Below, in pieces: positions 16,447 to 26,170 of a stretch of 64,000 bases of DNA. The DNA is from an uncultured Acetatifactor sp. (GTDB taxonomy: Bacteria > Bacillota > Clostridia > Lachnospirales > Lachnospiraceae): NCBI GenBank assembly GCA_910584865.1, contig CAJUCE010000025.1, positions 1 through 64,000 of the forward strand. Reading direction: 5' to 3'. Made by a program: the position numbers and the translations under genes. The stretch's first letter is position 1. Every line of letters begins with the position of its first letter. The notes under the pieces were generated by a model. It was given only the letters and a program-made list of their open reading frames with translations, was not told where the DNA came from and searched no databases.

Positions 16447-16450
16447 TTTC

Positions 16451-19400
16451 TCATTCTCCTTGTTGGACTACTGATTGCAGGAATACCTTTGCCACCCGGT
16501 AAAGCTCCGCACTTTCCGTGGGCGTATGCTCTCCTGACTTGACCAGCGCCGGCATCCGTTTCTCCGAGGCGATGGTTGTTATATTGCCCACCGTCCAGCT
16601 GCTTTCCGCTTCCTTTCTAAAAGTATCGGCTATTTCCCGTACTTTCATTATATCCATTTTTCCTTCCCCGAACAACATACCGTGCACAGTCCCGTTTTCC
16701 AGATAAAGCCTGGCCTGCATATGCTCCTCTTCGGAAAGAGTTACCCCTATGGTAACCGTCCCCTTCGTCTGGCTGTTCTTGTCCAGTGTCAGGTGCACTC
16801 TCGTCAGCTGATCTCCCACATACATGGGCAGATAGTACTCCTCCCGTCTGGCCAGCGCCGCAGCCACCGTGAGCTGTTTATGATTCAGCTGCATACGCTT
16901 CACATCCACGCTGCTGTCCGCCTCCGTGAAGGTTGCCTCTTCCACAGATTCCAGAGAGGTCCCTGTGAGATCCCTGTAGTCCTCCACAAATTCGTCCATT
17001 TGATCCAGCTTTTTCCACAGCGTGGTACTGTCTGAAATCTCCTGAGGGGCAGCCTCTTTTGCCTGATCCGGCTGTGCCTTTCCGGCCAGAAGCGCCATGA
17101 TATCCATCTGCGCCGACGCCTTGCGCTCTCCGGCCCGTCTCTGTCTGTCGGCATGCTCAAAGAGATTTTCCACACCGTAATTCAATGCCTGCGCCGCCAT
17201 TAAATTATCCGCACTGGCAGGCAAATCTCCTCTCTGCAGCATGGCAACGCTATCCTGATCCGCGGCGCTGACTGCCTGACGCTGCTCCTGCAGCTGCTCC
17301 TGATTGTATTCTCTTGTAGCATTTTCATCAGGTGACACTTCTGTCAGAACATCATTTGCAACCTTGACAAATGCATCGGATGTCTGCTTTACAGCCGTTT
17401 GCTCCGCCTTGTCCTGCGTAGTCTGCGGTTTTCCGGCAACTTCACTTTCAGTCTCTGCTATGGCCGCCCCTGCAGCCTTTTCACTGCCTCCGGATGCCTC
17501 CTCCTGCTCTCTGGCCGCTTCGTTCGCCGCCCTGATATCCGCCACAGTCTTGACAAATGCCTTGGATATCTGCTCCGATATACTCTCTCCCCTGTGCGCG
17601 GGCTTGGGAATATCCCCCAGCTCATCCGGCACGCGTATATCCACTCTCTTTCTCCGGTTCCCCTGCAGCGCAGATAAAAGATTCGAAAAATGCAGCTCTG
17701 CCTGGGCATTTACAAGAGCACCCACTGCCGCTCCTTCCGCTTTCTCGATCTGCCGCACCAGACGATATATTCCAATATAGCTCTCCCGCTCTTCCGGAGT
17801 AATCTCATTATTCCGCTCCAGTCCATACAGGAATCTGCTGTAGCTCTCAGCCTCCTTTTTATACTCCGGAGGCAGGGAATTAAAGTATTTCTCCAGCTCC
17901 CCGATACTCTTCTCCAAAGGATTGAAGCCGTCCCGAATCATCTTCAGCGTAGCAGCCGGCGTCAGCTTCTCCAGAACGTTCTGTACCTGTCTGTCAGCAT
18001 TCCTGACCGCCTCCACATTGGGAACAGTCATCTCCATCTGATTGTATCCAAGGATTCTCACGGCTCTGCGATTCTCATCCGTGAGCTCCAGACCCAGATC
18101 TTTCAATATATGATCCACGCTGGCAAAGGCTTTCTCAATGCTGTCTCCCATATCGTCTCTGGGAGCAGTCATCAGTTTCTCATAGCTGGCCTGTGCCTTT
18201 TCATAATTATCCTGCAGTACCTTACCTTCGTTATAAATCGTCTCCAAAGAGGCACTTCCCTGCCCTTTGGCAAACATTCCCAGCACATCCGCAGGCAGTC
18301 CGGGTAGCTGATCCGTCACATTGCTGACTCTGCGGTAGTCATGGTATTTTTCCACAGCCTGAGAATCTTTGGGGAAATACTGGCCCGCCAGCTCGTATTC
18401 CGCCTGTTTCAAAGCCTCTATCAGCTCTTCCATAGGCGCCGTATCAATGGAAAATCCGCTCCGCAGCAACTTAACATTCACCTCGGCCGTCATACGCAGC
18501 CTGACTTCCTCCAGCTGCCTTCTCGCCGTAATATCACCTACGCTGGCCTCCCATACAGCGCTGCTGTGGTAATACTCTGAAACGGCTGCCGCTTTCTCGT
18601 ACAAATTCTCCTGCCTTCCCGTCAGGGAGGCATGTATGGGACTCTTCCCCTGCGCCACGGCAGCCGCAACCGCTTCCCCGAAACGCTCTTCGGACACCGG
18701 CAGTTCAATATCCTGCAGTTCCTCCAGCCTCTTCAGATTATCCGCTGTAATCGGCAGTCCTTTATCTAAAAGCCATCCGGCGCTGCTCCTGGTCTGGGCA
18801 TTGACTTCCCTGCCGGAGGCCTTAATCACCCTGTCAATCTGCTCCGCAAGTTCGCCGCTTCGCTCCCGTCCCGCACTCTGCGTATAATATCCGTGCACAT
18901 CCTCCGCATAAAATCTGGGCGCAGAATTGCCTCTCCCCGCACCGCTGCTCTGCGCCAGGTATAAATTCCAAATCTCCGCCTGCATTTCATTGTCGATCAG
19001 ATAACTGCGCGTACCGTCTTCCATGGGCTGCAATTCCGAGCTCATCGTCCACGCCTGTGACAATGCCGACAGATTGTCCCTGGTCAGGGGCACATCCGCC
19101 TCCTGAAACTTCTCCAGGACAGTCTTGGCCAGCCCTTCGCTGCCCAGCGCCGCTGCAAGCTTTCCCACATCCATACTATCTGTGTAGCCCACAATATGTT
19201 TACCGGCTCTGGCCAGCTCTGCCTTGATCTTATCTACAATGGTCACGGCCTCTTCCGGATCCATACTGCCGAAATCAAATCCTTCTTCCTGCAGCTTGGC
19301 ATAATCCGCGTCGGACAGGGTATGCGACATCACTGTCATATAATCACGCATGACCCCTACATCCATGTCAGACGTCTCCTGCTGCAATTCCAGCAGACTT

Positions 19401-19573
19401 TTCCCTCTCTCTCCTCCCATTCCCGGGATATCCGCCCTTGCGTTATTGCCGTAAAAAGCTGCAAAGGGTGCCTGAGATGTCACGGCGCCATGCTGTCCCC
19501 TCGAGGCTCTGTTTCTTTCCGCATGCCGTCTTTCCGCTTCCTTAATTGCCTGTTCCGTAAATGTGATTTTCAC
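16451..19573 (-). CDS. DUF6240 family protein of the flagellin locus
   Basis: A 1040-aa soluble, helix-rich protein of unknown function. The last 200 residues (LTLDKNSQTKGTVTIGVTL, ARLYLENGTVHGMLFGEGK) recall the C-terminal region of flagellar hook-length control proteins: an alternating strand pattern followed by a helix. The middle carries Ala/Glu/Gln-rich low-complexity segments near 700-800. GTG at 19573 follows AGGAGA by 7 nt, making the longer frame improbable. Co-transcription with flagellin and fliS behind a sigma-28-like promoter suggests a late flagellar role such as filament or cap related function. That assignment is inference. Confidence 0.7.
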   Translation of the reverse strand: MKITFTEQAIKEAERRHAERNRASRGQHGAVTSQAPFAAFYGNNARADIPGMGGERGKSLLELQQETSDMDVGVMRDYMTVMSHTLSDADYAKLQEEGFDFGSMDPEEAVTIVDKIKAELARAGKHIVGYTDSMDVGKLAAALGSEGLAKTVLEKFQEADVPLTRDNLSALSQAWTMSSELQPMEDGTRSYLIDNEMQAEIWNLYLAQSSGAGRGNSAPRFYAEDVHGYYTQSAGRERSGELAEQIDRVIKASGREVNAQTRSSAGWLLDKGLPITADNLKRLEELQDIELPVSEERFGEAVAAAVAQGKSPIHASLTGRQENLYEKAAAVSEYYHSSAVWEASVGDITARRQLEEVRLRMTAEVNVKLLRSGFSIDTAPMEELIEALKQAEYELAGQYFPKDSQAVEKYHDYRRVSNVTDQLPGLPADVLGMFAKGQGSASLETIYNEGKVLQDNYEKAQASYEKLMTAPRDDMGDSIEKAFASVDHILKDLGLELTDENRRAVRILGYNQMEMTVPNVEAVRNADRQVQNVLEKLTPAATLKMIRDGFNPLEKSIGELEKYFNSLPPEYKKEAESYSRFLYGLERNNEITPEERESYIGIYRLVRQIEKAEGAAVGALVNAQAELHFSNLLSALQGNRRKRVDIRVPDELGDIPKPAHRGESISEQISKAFVKTVADIRAANEAAREQEEASGGSEKAAGAAIAETESEVAGKPQTTQDKAEQTAVKQTSDAFVKVANDVLTEVSPDENATREYNQEQLQEQRQAVSAADQDSVAMLQRGDLPASADNLMAAQALNYGVENLFEHADRQRRAGERKASAQMDIMALLAGKAQPDQAKEAAPQEISDSTTLWKKLDQMDEFVEDYRDLTGTSLESVEEATFTEADSSVDVKRMQLNHKQLTVAAALARREEYYLPMYVGDQLTRVHLTLDKNSQTKGTVTIGVTLSEEEHMQARLYLENGTVHGMLFGEGKMDIMKVREIADTFRKEAESSWTVGNITTIASEKRMPALVKSGEHTPTESAELYRVAKVFLQSVVQQGE

Positions 19574-19708
19574 AATCGTTTCTCCTGCCCGGCTCCGCCG
19601 CACTCCGTTTCATTTCCCGCCGAAGACCGCAATTTATTTTACAAACGTGCGCCGCTGGGCGCACCTGTCAAAAAGGTGCAAGCGCCTCTCACTGCACTCA
19701 CACCTTTT

Positions 19709-19736
19709 ATTTCGGTAAATACCAGAAAAACCTTTA
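19709..19736 (-). promoter_or_regulatory. Sigma-28-like promoter of the flagellin operon
   Basis: On the minus strand TAAAGGTT and ACCGAAAT are arranged as in the sigma-D/FliA consensus (TAAA, 15-16 nt, GCCGATAT-like element), with a 16-nt spacer after TAAA. The site lies 135 nt upstream of the DUF6240 start and directly beyond the glgB stop. Three of the core bases deviate, so this is a candidate, but its place before a flagellin operon is telling. Confidence 0.6.
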
Positions 19737-19748
19737 CCCTGAAAGCTC

Positions 19749-21662
19749 TTAAAACACAAACACCGCGGCCCCGTAAGGCGGTAAATCCACGGAAATGGAA
19801 TACTCCCTGCCCTGGCAGGGTACCGCTTCCGCCAGAATTTCCTTCTCAATCTCATTTCCCCAGCCGCCGAATCTTTTCTCATCGCTGTTGAGCAGCAGAC
19901 GATACTTTTTCTTCTTCGACACCGTGGGTACCGGCACCCGGTAGCCCTCCCGTTTTATGGGCGTCATGTTCAGCACAAACAACAGACGGTTGGTTTTCCT
20001 GGATGATTTTCTCACAAAGGAATACACACTGTTTTCGCCGTCATTTGCATTCATCCACTCAAATCCGTCCCATGAATCATCGATCTCATAGAAGGCCGGA
20101 TACTTCCGGTATAATTGCAGCAATTCTTTCACATAAGCCTGCAGACCCCGGTTCGTCTCCTCCTTCAGTAGAAACCAATCCAGCTCTCTCTCCTCACTCC
20201 ACTCCCGCTCCTGGCCGAAATCCTGCCCCATGAAAAGAAGCTTCTTGCCGCTGTGGCCGAACATGTATGTATAACCTGCCCGTAGATTGGCATACTTATC
20301 AACCTTGTACCCGGGCATCTTATTCACCATAGAGCATTTCAAATGTACTACCTCATCATGGGAGAGGGGAAGTATATACTTCTCTGCCTCGTTGTAGCTC
20401 ATGGCAAAGGTCATGGAATTGTGATTTCCCTTTCTATACAAAGGATCCAGCTTCATATACTCACAGAAATCATGCATCCAGCCCATATTCCACTTAAAGG
20501 TAAATCCCAGACTGTCGCCGCCGATCTCACCGGTCACGTTAGGCCACGCCGTGGATTCCTCCGCCACCGTAATAAAGCCCGGATAGGTTCCTCTCACCAC
20601 GGAATTGAGGTGCTTGAAAAATTCGATAGCCTCCAGATTCTGATTTCCGCCGTATTTATTGGGCAGCCACTGACCGTCCTTCTTACCATAATCCAGATAC
20701 AGCATGGACGCCACCGCATCCACCCGGATACCGTCTATGTGAAATTCCCTCAGCCAGAACAACACATTGGCAATGAGGAAATTCTTCACTTCCGGCTTGC
20801 CGTAGTTGAAAATCTTGGTACCCCAGTCAGGATGGGAGCCCAGTCTCGGATCCGGATGTTCGAAAATACAGCTGCCGTCAAATTCCGCCAGGCCATGGGC
20901 ATCCGTGGCAAAATGCGCCGGTACCCAGTCCAAAATCACCCCTACGTTCATGCCATGCATTTTGTCTATCAAATAGCGGAAATCCTCCGGCGTGCCGTAA
21001 CGGGATGTGGGCGCATAATATCCCGTTACCTGATATCCCCAGGAGCCGTCAAAAGGGTGCTCCAGCACCCCCATCAGCTCAATATGGGTATATTTCATCT
21101 CTTTCAGATATTCCGCAATCTTGTCCGCAAACTCACGATAATTGTAAAAGCCTTCTTTTCCGTCCGGATGTTTCATAAAGGAACCGATATGACATTCATA
21201 AATTGCCATGGGCTGCCGGTTCACGTCCCTTTTGTCCCTGGCTTCCATCCACCTTTTATCCGCCCAGGCAAAGCCCTCCAAATCCGCCACAATAGAAGCG
21301 GTTCCCGGCCGAAGCTCCGCATAATTTGCAAAAGGGTCCGCCTTGTAAAGCCTGCGTCCATCCCGGGCCGTGACCAAAAACTTATACATATCTCCCGTTT
21401 TTGCTCCGGGAACAAACAATCCCCAAATCCCCACAGGCCCCAGTTTCTCCATGGGATGTGCCTCCTCCGCCCAGTCATTGAAGCTGCCTATGACATGCAC
21501 CGCCGCAGCATTCGGCGCCCATACCCCGAAATAGACGCCCTTTTCCCCCTCTTCCTCGGAAACATGAGCACCCAGCTTTTTATAAATATCATAATGGGTT
21601 GCCTGTGAAAAGAGATACTGGTCAGCTTCTGAAATAAATACCTTGCCTCGTGCTTCAGTCAT
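19749..21662 (-). CDS. glgB: 1,4-alpha-glucan branching enzyme
   Basis: A 637-aa GH13 branching enzyme that introduces alpha-1,6 branches into glycogen. Residues about 25-110 form the CBM48 N-domain (YFGVWAPNAAAVHVIGSFNDW in pieces), then the barrel with GVILDWVPAHF, the nucleophile region HIDGIRVDAVASMLYLDY in pieces (Asp in RVDA), the acid-base Glu in ITVAEESTAWP, and LPLSHDEVVH. The ATG at 21662 follows AAAGGTGG. An ATG six codons earlier overlaps the upstream stop as ATGA and has a poor SD. No other glycogen genes are in the window. Confidence 0.95.
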   Translation of the reverse strand: MTEARGKVFISEADQYLFSQATHYDIYKKLGAHVSEEEGEKGVYFGVWAPNAAAVHVIGSFNDWAEEAHPMEKLGPVGIWGLFVPGAKTGDMYKFLVTARDGRRLYKADPFANYAELRPGTASIVADLEGFAWADKRWMEARDKRDVNRQPMAIYECHIGSFMKHPDGKEGFYNYREFADKIAEYLKEMKYTHIELMGVLEHPFDGSWGYQVTGYYAPTSRYGTPEDFRYLIDKMHGMNVGVILDWVPAHFATDAHGLAEFDGSCIFEHPDPRLGSHPDWGTKIFNYGKPEVKNFLIANVLFWLREFHIDGIRVDAVASMLYLDYGKKDGQWLPNKYGGNQNLEAIEFFKHLNSVVRGTYPGFITVAEESTAWPNVTGEIGGDSLGFTFKWNMGWMHDFCEYMKLDPLYRKGNHNSMTFAMSYNEAEKYILPLSHDEVVHLKCSMVNKMPGYKVDKYANLRAGYTYMFGHSGKKLLFMGQDFGQEREWSEERELDWFLLKEETNRGLQAYVKELLQLYRKYPAFYEIDDSWDGFEWMNANDGENSVYSFVRKSSRKTNRLLFVLNMTPIKREGYRVPVPTVSKKKKYRLLLNSDEKRFGGWGNEIEKEILAEAVPCQGREYSISVDLPPYGAAVFVF

Positions 21663-21676
21663 TTCGATACCACCTT

Positions 21677-24600
21677 TCATGCCACAAAATCCTTTTCGGT
21701 CAAAATAATCATATCTTCATCGTCATACCGCCTGGCCAGGAGAATATCCAGGAAATGGCCCAGTGTCTTCCTGCTGGCATGACGGATGGCCTCATCCACA
21801 ATCTGCTTTACTTCAATGACGGTCACCACATGGTCTATGGTCTGGCACTCCTCAATCCTGGTGTGCAATGCCAGCACGCCCAGATCATCGATGGAATATT
21901 CCTTTTCCCTGGCATATCGCCTGCCGAAAGATACCAGCACATCATTGCTCAGCGCCTCCAGATCCATTCTGGCCGTAAAATCGCCGAACAGCTCCGGCGT
22001 ACCCAGGAAAAGCTTCTGGATCGCCTTCTTTGTATCCTCCAGAATCACAATAATGCCGAATTTTTCCTGCTGCAACGCCGAATGCAGCATCCCGGCTGTC
22101 CTGGTATTCATGCCTGACGCCTTCTGAATAATCAATGCGCCGTTATGCAGCTGATCCAGCGTCTCCCGCACATCCTTCTGGTTCAATCCCTGGCCCGATA
22201 TCTTTGCCACCCTGCCGGAGAAATTGCGGTCCGTCATACTCACTTCCCGAATCATATTCCTGGCCAGCGTCAGTGTATCCATTCCCTCCTCACCGGTGAT
22301 GATCACATTACCGGTATAAGCTGCCATGCTGATGCCATCCAGGGCCTTCACCAGCTGTTCTCTGGACTGGCGGCTCTGAATGAAAGGGGCAAACAACTCC
22401 TTCTCCTCCCGGCTCAAGCTCCGCACTCTGGCTCTGTCATGTTCCAGTGCCGTCTTCCCCGATCCCTTGGCGGCCTCGGTTCCCTCCCCTGCCGTTTCTT
22501 CCTTCCCGGGGCGCGTCCTCTCCGTTCCCTCTTCCGTCTTCACGGCGGCTGCCGCTTCCTCTGCATCTTCCAAATCTTCCAGCTGTTCCAACGCTTCCAT
22601 ATAGTCCAATGCCTCGGAAGAGACCGACTGCTCGTCCCATTCTTCCGCAAGTTCCCTGTCAGTCACCGGATCCCCGGGCGTCTCCTCTGTTTCTGACGGA
22701 GTCTCCTGTGAATCTGACTCTTCTGTAAAATCCCAGTCTACAGGTCCGTCTTCTTCTATGTAACGTTCCTGTTCTTCGCCTGTCTCTTCCTCTTCCGCTG
22801 CGTCTTCTTCATAGCCGGAACCCGCCGCATAATCCCAATCGGCCCCTTCCGGGCCTTCCGCATATGTCTCCGGGTCTTCATACGCCTCTTCCGCGGACAA
22901 TCCTCCCGCATATTCCTCATACCCGGTGCTTTCCGCATACTCCCAACCGGCTCCTTCCGGATCTTCCGCATACGTCTCCGGGTCTTCATAAACATCTTCT
23001 ACGGACAATCCCTCCGCGCCTTCCTCATACCCGGCGCTTTCCGCATACTCCCAACCGGCTCCTTCCGGGTCTTCCGCATACGTCTCCGGGTCTTCATAAA
23101 CATCTTCTACGGGCAATCCCTCCGCGCTTTCCTCATATCCGGCGCTTTCCGCATACTCCCAACCGGCTCCTTCCGGGTCTTCCGCATACGTCTCCGGGTC
23201 TTCATAAACATCTTCTACGGGCAATCCCTCCGCGCTTTCCTCATATCCGGTGCCTTCCGCATACTCCCAACCGGCTCCTTCCGGGTCTTCCGCATACGTC
23301 TCCGGATCTTCATAAACATCTTCTACGGGCAATCCCTCCGCGCTTTCCTCATACCCGGTGCTTTCCGCATACTCCCAACCGGCCGTCTCATGTCCCTCTT
23401 CCATGGAGTCCCAGCCTGACGCCGTTTCGCCGTACTGTCCTTCTTCCGGTATCTCCGCGTCCTCCCTAAATGCAGATGTTTCCCCGGATATCCATGCCTG
23501 AGAACCGTCCTTCTCTGAATACGCCATAACCGCCTCATCAGAATCTGCGGCTGAATTTGGCCCCTCACTCTCATAGACCGCGCCGTCTGCCGAAACTGTC
23601 CCCTGACGCTCTGCCGTCTCTAAATATCCGGTTCCCGATTCTGCCGCCTTCTCTTCTCCAGGCGCATCTGCCTGAGAATCCTTCCTCCCGGCACCTCCCC
23701 CTCTTCGCTCCTCACGCACATCTGCAGTCCCGCCCTGGCCGCCTTCCAGCTGCTCCAGCAAATCGTCTCTCACAGCGGCTTCAAACTCGGTAAACATAGG
23801 ACCGGTCTGGCGCAAAACACGCTCCCGCACTTCTTCCTTGCGCTTCTCTTCGCTTTCCTTCTTTGTCCGCTCCCATTCTTCCAGGATATCCTCTATATTC
23901 ATCTGGCCGGTAATCTGTTTCTCCACGGCAGCTTCTCCCGGCAGTACCAAGCTCATCTGCCCGTCTGCCTCCTGAGACAGCGCAGCGGCCGCTTCTGCGG
24001 AATCATTGGGAGACACCTCATTCTTCTCCTCACCATCTGCCCGATTCCCGCCTTCACGCGTATTTACAGTGCCGATCTCCTCTGGCAGATCTTTTTCCGT
24101 AAATTGTTCCGCCTCGGGAATCTGGTTCTCCGTATCCGCCGTCTCCAGACGCTCCATCTCCCCAGTCTCGCCGAAGAATACTTCCGTCTCTTCCGTTTCC
24201 CGCCAGTCCTCCTGACCTTCCTCCGCGGACGCATCTCCATAAAATGCCCCGTCAGATTCCCGAGGCGTCTCTGCTTCCTCTCCCCCCAGGACTTCCTGGA
24301 GACCTGCCGCCAGCTCCTCCTGCAGATTGATGGTATTATATTTCCCTACATCCATGGTTTTGACCTGAATCTCCGTCTCTCCCAGATCTTCCTGTTCAAA
24401 TCCCTCATCCTGCTCCCCGCCGTAATACTGCCCCTCTTCTTCATAGGTCTCATATGGATAAGCTTCCTGTGGATAATAATTTGCGCTTTCATCGTAAACG
24501 GTTTGATCTCCATAAATGTCTGCTTCCCCGTTCTCTTCGGCCGGTACAGCCTCCTCGTATGTATCAAATCTTCTGTCGTACACCGCCTGCTGTGACGGTG

Positions 24601-25192
24601 TCAGGGGCTGGTGCAGCATCTTCAATTCCATAGCCTTGACCACATACTTGCCGTCGCCGAACCATAGAATCAGCTCGTCACATTCCTCCACACAACGTGT
24701 AGCCAGCCCTACCCTGTGATAAAGGTATGCCAGCTCATATGCCCACTTTTCCCTGTAATCCCTCTTCTTCAACTCCTCCAGAACGCTGATGCGCTCCTCC
24801 AGACTGACATCCTGCGCCTCGTAAAGTTTATATTTCAGGATATACCGTCCCGAATCCTTCGGCGCTGCCTTTATAAATTCGTCGCAGTATTTCAAAGCCT
24901 GTACAAATTCCCCTGTCTTAATACAAATCTCGCAGAGAGAATAGCATATGGATTTGCCGCCCGGCCTTTTGTCATAAGCCAGAAGCAGCATATTTTTCGC
25001 ATCTTCAAATCTTCGGTTTACTTTGTACAAATCGCTGATCGTACAAAGCATCCTGACGCTTTTCACCCTCCGCCAGTCTATGGTGTCGGCAATCTCAGCG
25101 GCCTGCGCATAGGCTTTCTCCTCTATCAGCGATTTGATTTCATCCGATCTTATTTTATATTCATATTTATCCAAGGTAATCCGCTCCCTCAT
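21677..25192 (-). CDS. TPR / acidic-repeat / AAA-like protein
   Basis: A 1171-aa three-part protein. Residues 1-200 are helical TPR-like repeats (ICYSLCEICIKTGEFVQALKYC in pieces). Residues 210-880 are extremely acidic and low complexity, including five full copies and one decayed copy of a 36-aa repeat (GWEYAESTGYEESAEGLPVE and so on). Residues 900-1171 resemble the AAA+ domain of CbbX/SpoVK-type proteins, but Walker A reads GEEGMDTLT without lysine and the Walker B position reads GALIIQKAS without DE. It is probably a scaffold, not an ATPase. A TTG at 25174 with a better SD is an alternative start. Confidence 0.75.
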   Translation of the reverse strand: MRERITLDKYEYKIRSDEIKSLIEEKAYAQAAEIADTIDWRRVKSVRMLCTISDLYKVNRRFEDAKNMLLLAYDKRPGGKSICYSLCEICIKTGEFVQALKYCDEFIKAAPKDSGRYILKYKLYEAQDVSLEERISVLEELKKRDYREKWAYELAYLYHRVGLATRCVEECDELILWFGDGKYVVKAMELKMLHQPLTPSQQAVYDRRFDTYEEAVPAEENGEADIYGDQTVYDESANYYPQEAYPYETYEEEGQYYGGEQDEGFEQEDLGETEIQVKTMDVGKYNTINLQEELAAGLQEVLGGEEAETPRESDGAFYGDASAEEGQEDWRETEETEVFFGETGEMERLETADTENQIPEAEQFTEKDLPEEIGTVNTREGGNRADGEEKNEVSPNDSAEAAAALSQEADGQMSLVLPGEAAVEKQITGQMNIEDILEEWERTKKESEEKRKEEVRERVLRQTGPMFTEFEAAVRDDLLEQLEGGQGGTADVREERRGGGAGRKDSQADAPGEEKAAESGTGYLETAERQGTVSADGAVYESEGPNSAADSDEAVMAYSEKDGSQAWISGETSAFREDAEIPEEGQYGETASGWDSMEEGHETAGWEYAESTGYEESAEGLPVEDVYEDPETYAEDPEGAGWEYAEGTGYEESAEGLPVEDVYEDPETYAEDPEGAGWEYAESAGYEESAEGLPVEDVYEDPETYAEDPEGAGWEYAESAGYEEGAEGLSVEDVYEDPETYAEDPEGAGWEYAESTGYEEYAGGLSAEEAYEDPETYAEGPEGADWDYAAGSGYEEDAAEEEETGEEQERYIEEDGPVDWDFTEESDSQETPSETEETPGDPVTDRELAEEWDEQSVSSEALDYMEALEQLEDLEDAEEAAAAVKTEEGTERTRPGKEETAGEGTEAAKGSGKTALEHDRARVRSLSREEKELFAPFIQSRQSREQLVKALDGISMAAYTGNVIITGEEGMDTLTLARNMIREVSMTDRNFSGRVAKISGQGLNQKDVRETLDQLHNGALIIQKASGMNTRTAGMLHSALQQEKFGIIVILEDTKKAIQKLFLGTPELFGDFTARMDLEALSNDVLVSFGRRYAREKEYSIDDLGVLALHTRIEECQTIDHVVTVIEVKQIVDEAIRHASRKTLGHFLDILLARRYDDEDMIILTEKDFVA
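22800..23380 (-). repeat. 108-bp in-frame tandem repeat array
   Basis: Five complete 108-bp units start at 23380, 23272, 23164, 23056 and 22948 on the minus strand, with a sixth, decayed unit from 22840. Each encodes 36 residues beginning GWEYA and containing VYEDPETYAEDPEGA. Units differ by few bases, mainly at the SAEGLPV positions, which implies recent expansion and probable copy-number variation between strains. Confidence 0.95.
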
Positions 25193-25307
25193 CTGGTGTC
25201 AGCAACGGGGAAGTTGCTCCGTATATCATACCCGACATTATCCTTTAGTTTAACACACACACCACAGATATGTCAAAAGGAAATGCACTTGGTCGAAGGT
25301 AAATTTA

Positions 25308-26159
25308 TCAAAATAACAAATTGCTTAACATGGCAAATTGCTCCAATGTAAGCGCCTCCCCTCTGACTGCCGGGGGAAGCTGCATCTGTTCCAGAGCTGC
25401 CGCAATCTGCTCCCTGGAAATTCCCAATTCAGGCGCGTTCCCAAGTCCGTTCACCAGGGTCTTCCTTCGCTGATTAAAAGAAGCTCTGATTATGGCAAAA
25501 AACTGCTCTTCCGCGTTTACTTTTACAGGCGGCGTATCGTATTTCTCCAGACATATCACCGAACTCCCCACCTGGGGTCTGGGGATAAAACAGTTCTGGG
25601 GCACATATGCCACAATCTCCGGCCTGGCATAATACTGCACCGCCAGGGAAAGGGCTCCGTAATCCTTTGTACCCGGCCCGGCCTGCATCCGCTGCGCCAC
25701 TTCCTTCTGTACCATGACGGTAATACTCTTTAGAGGAACGTGGTTTTCAAACAGGCCCATGATAATCGGCGTTGTTATGTAATAGGGCAGATTGGCCACC
25801 ACCTTCAGCGCCTTCCCCCGTTCCCTGGCCAGCTTCTTCACATCCATCTTCAAAATATCCTGATTGATGAGGGTCACATTGGTATAAGCCGACAATGTCT
25901 CCTCCAAAATAGGAATTAAATTGCGGTCTATCTCTACCGCCACCACTTCTCCTGCCCGTTCCGCCAGATATTGGGTCATGGTACCGATCCCGGGGCCGAT
26001 CTCCAGGACACAGTCATCTTCGGTAAGATCAGCAGCCCCCATAATTTTATCCAACACTCTGGTATCTATGAGAAAATTCTGACCGTATTTTTTCTGAAAA
26101 ATGAAATGATATTTCTGCAGCACCTCGATGGTGTTGCCGGGAATTCCCAGGTTTGCCAT
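25308..26159 (-). CDS. rsmA: 16S rRNA (adenine1518-N6/adenine1519-N6)-dimethyltransferase
   Basis: A 283-aa KsgA-type enzyme that dimethylates two adenines in helix 45 of 16S rRNA. The SAM-binding motif I is VLEIGPGIGTMT near residue 55, the catalytic motif IV is NLPYYITTPI near 125, and the N-terminal YGQNFL sequence is typical. The ATG at 26159 lies 8 nt after AGGAG; a GTG two codons upstream is less well placed. The HAD gene ends 11 nt upstream. Length is normal. Confidence 0.96.
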   Translation of the reverse strand: MANLGIPGNTIEVLQKYHFIFQKKYGQNFLIDTRVLDKIMGAADLTEDDCVLEIGPGIGTMTQYLAERAGEVVAVEIDRNLIPILEETLSAYTNVTLINQDILKMDVKKLARERGKALKVVANLPYYITTPIIMGLFENHVPLKSITVMVQKEVAQRMQAGPGTKDYGALSLAVQYYARPEIVAYVPQNCFIPRPQVGSSVICLEKYDTPPVKVNAEEQFFAIIRASFNQRRKTLVNGLGNAPELGISREQIAAALEQMQLPPAVRGEALTLEQFAMLSNLLF

Positions 26160-26170
26160 TTCCACTTCTC

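Noticed and set aside
19640..19705. Hairpins between glgB and the DUF6240 gene as a terminator
   Set aside because: CACC/GGTG pairings exist, but they lie downstream of the sigma-28-like promoter in the DUF6240 leader and the T run is short; the evidence is too weak for a call.
22800..23380. Regularly spaced repeats suggestive of a CRISPR array
   Set aside because: The period of 108 bp has no unique spacers; the units are in-frame coding repeats of an acidic protein.
22864..23469. 201-codon plus-strand proline/histidine-rich frame
   Set aside because: It is the antisense shadow of the acidic repeat region; its periodicity follows the 108-bp units.
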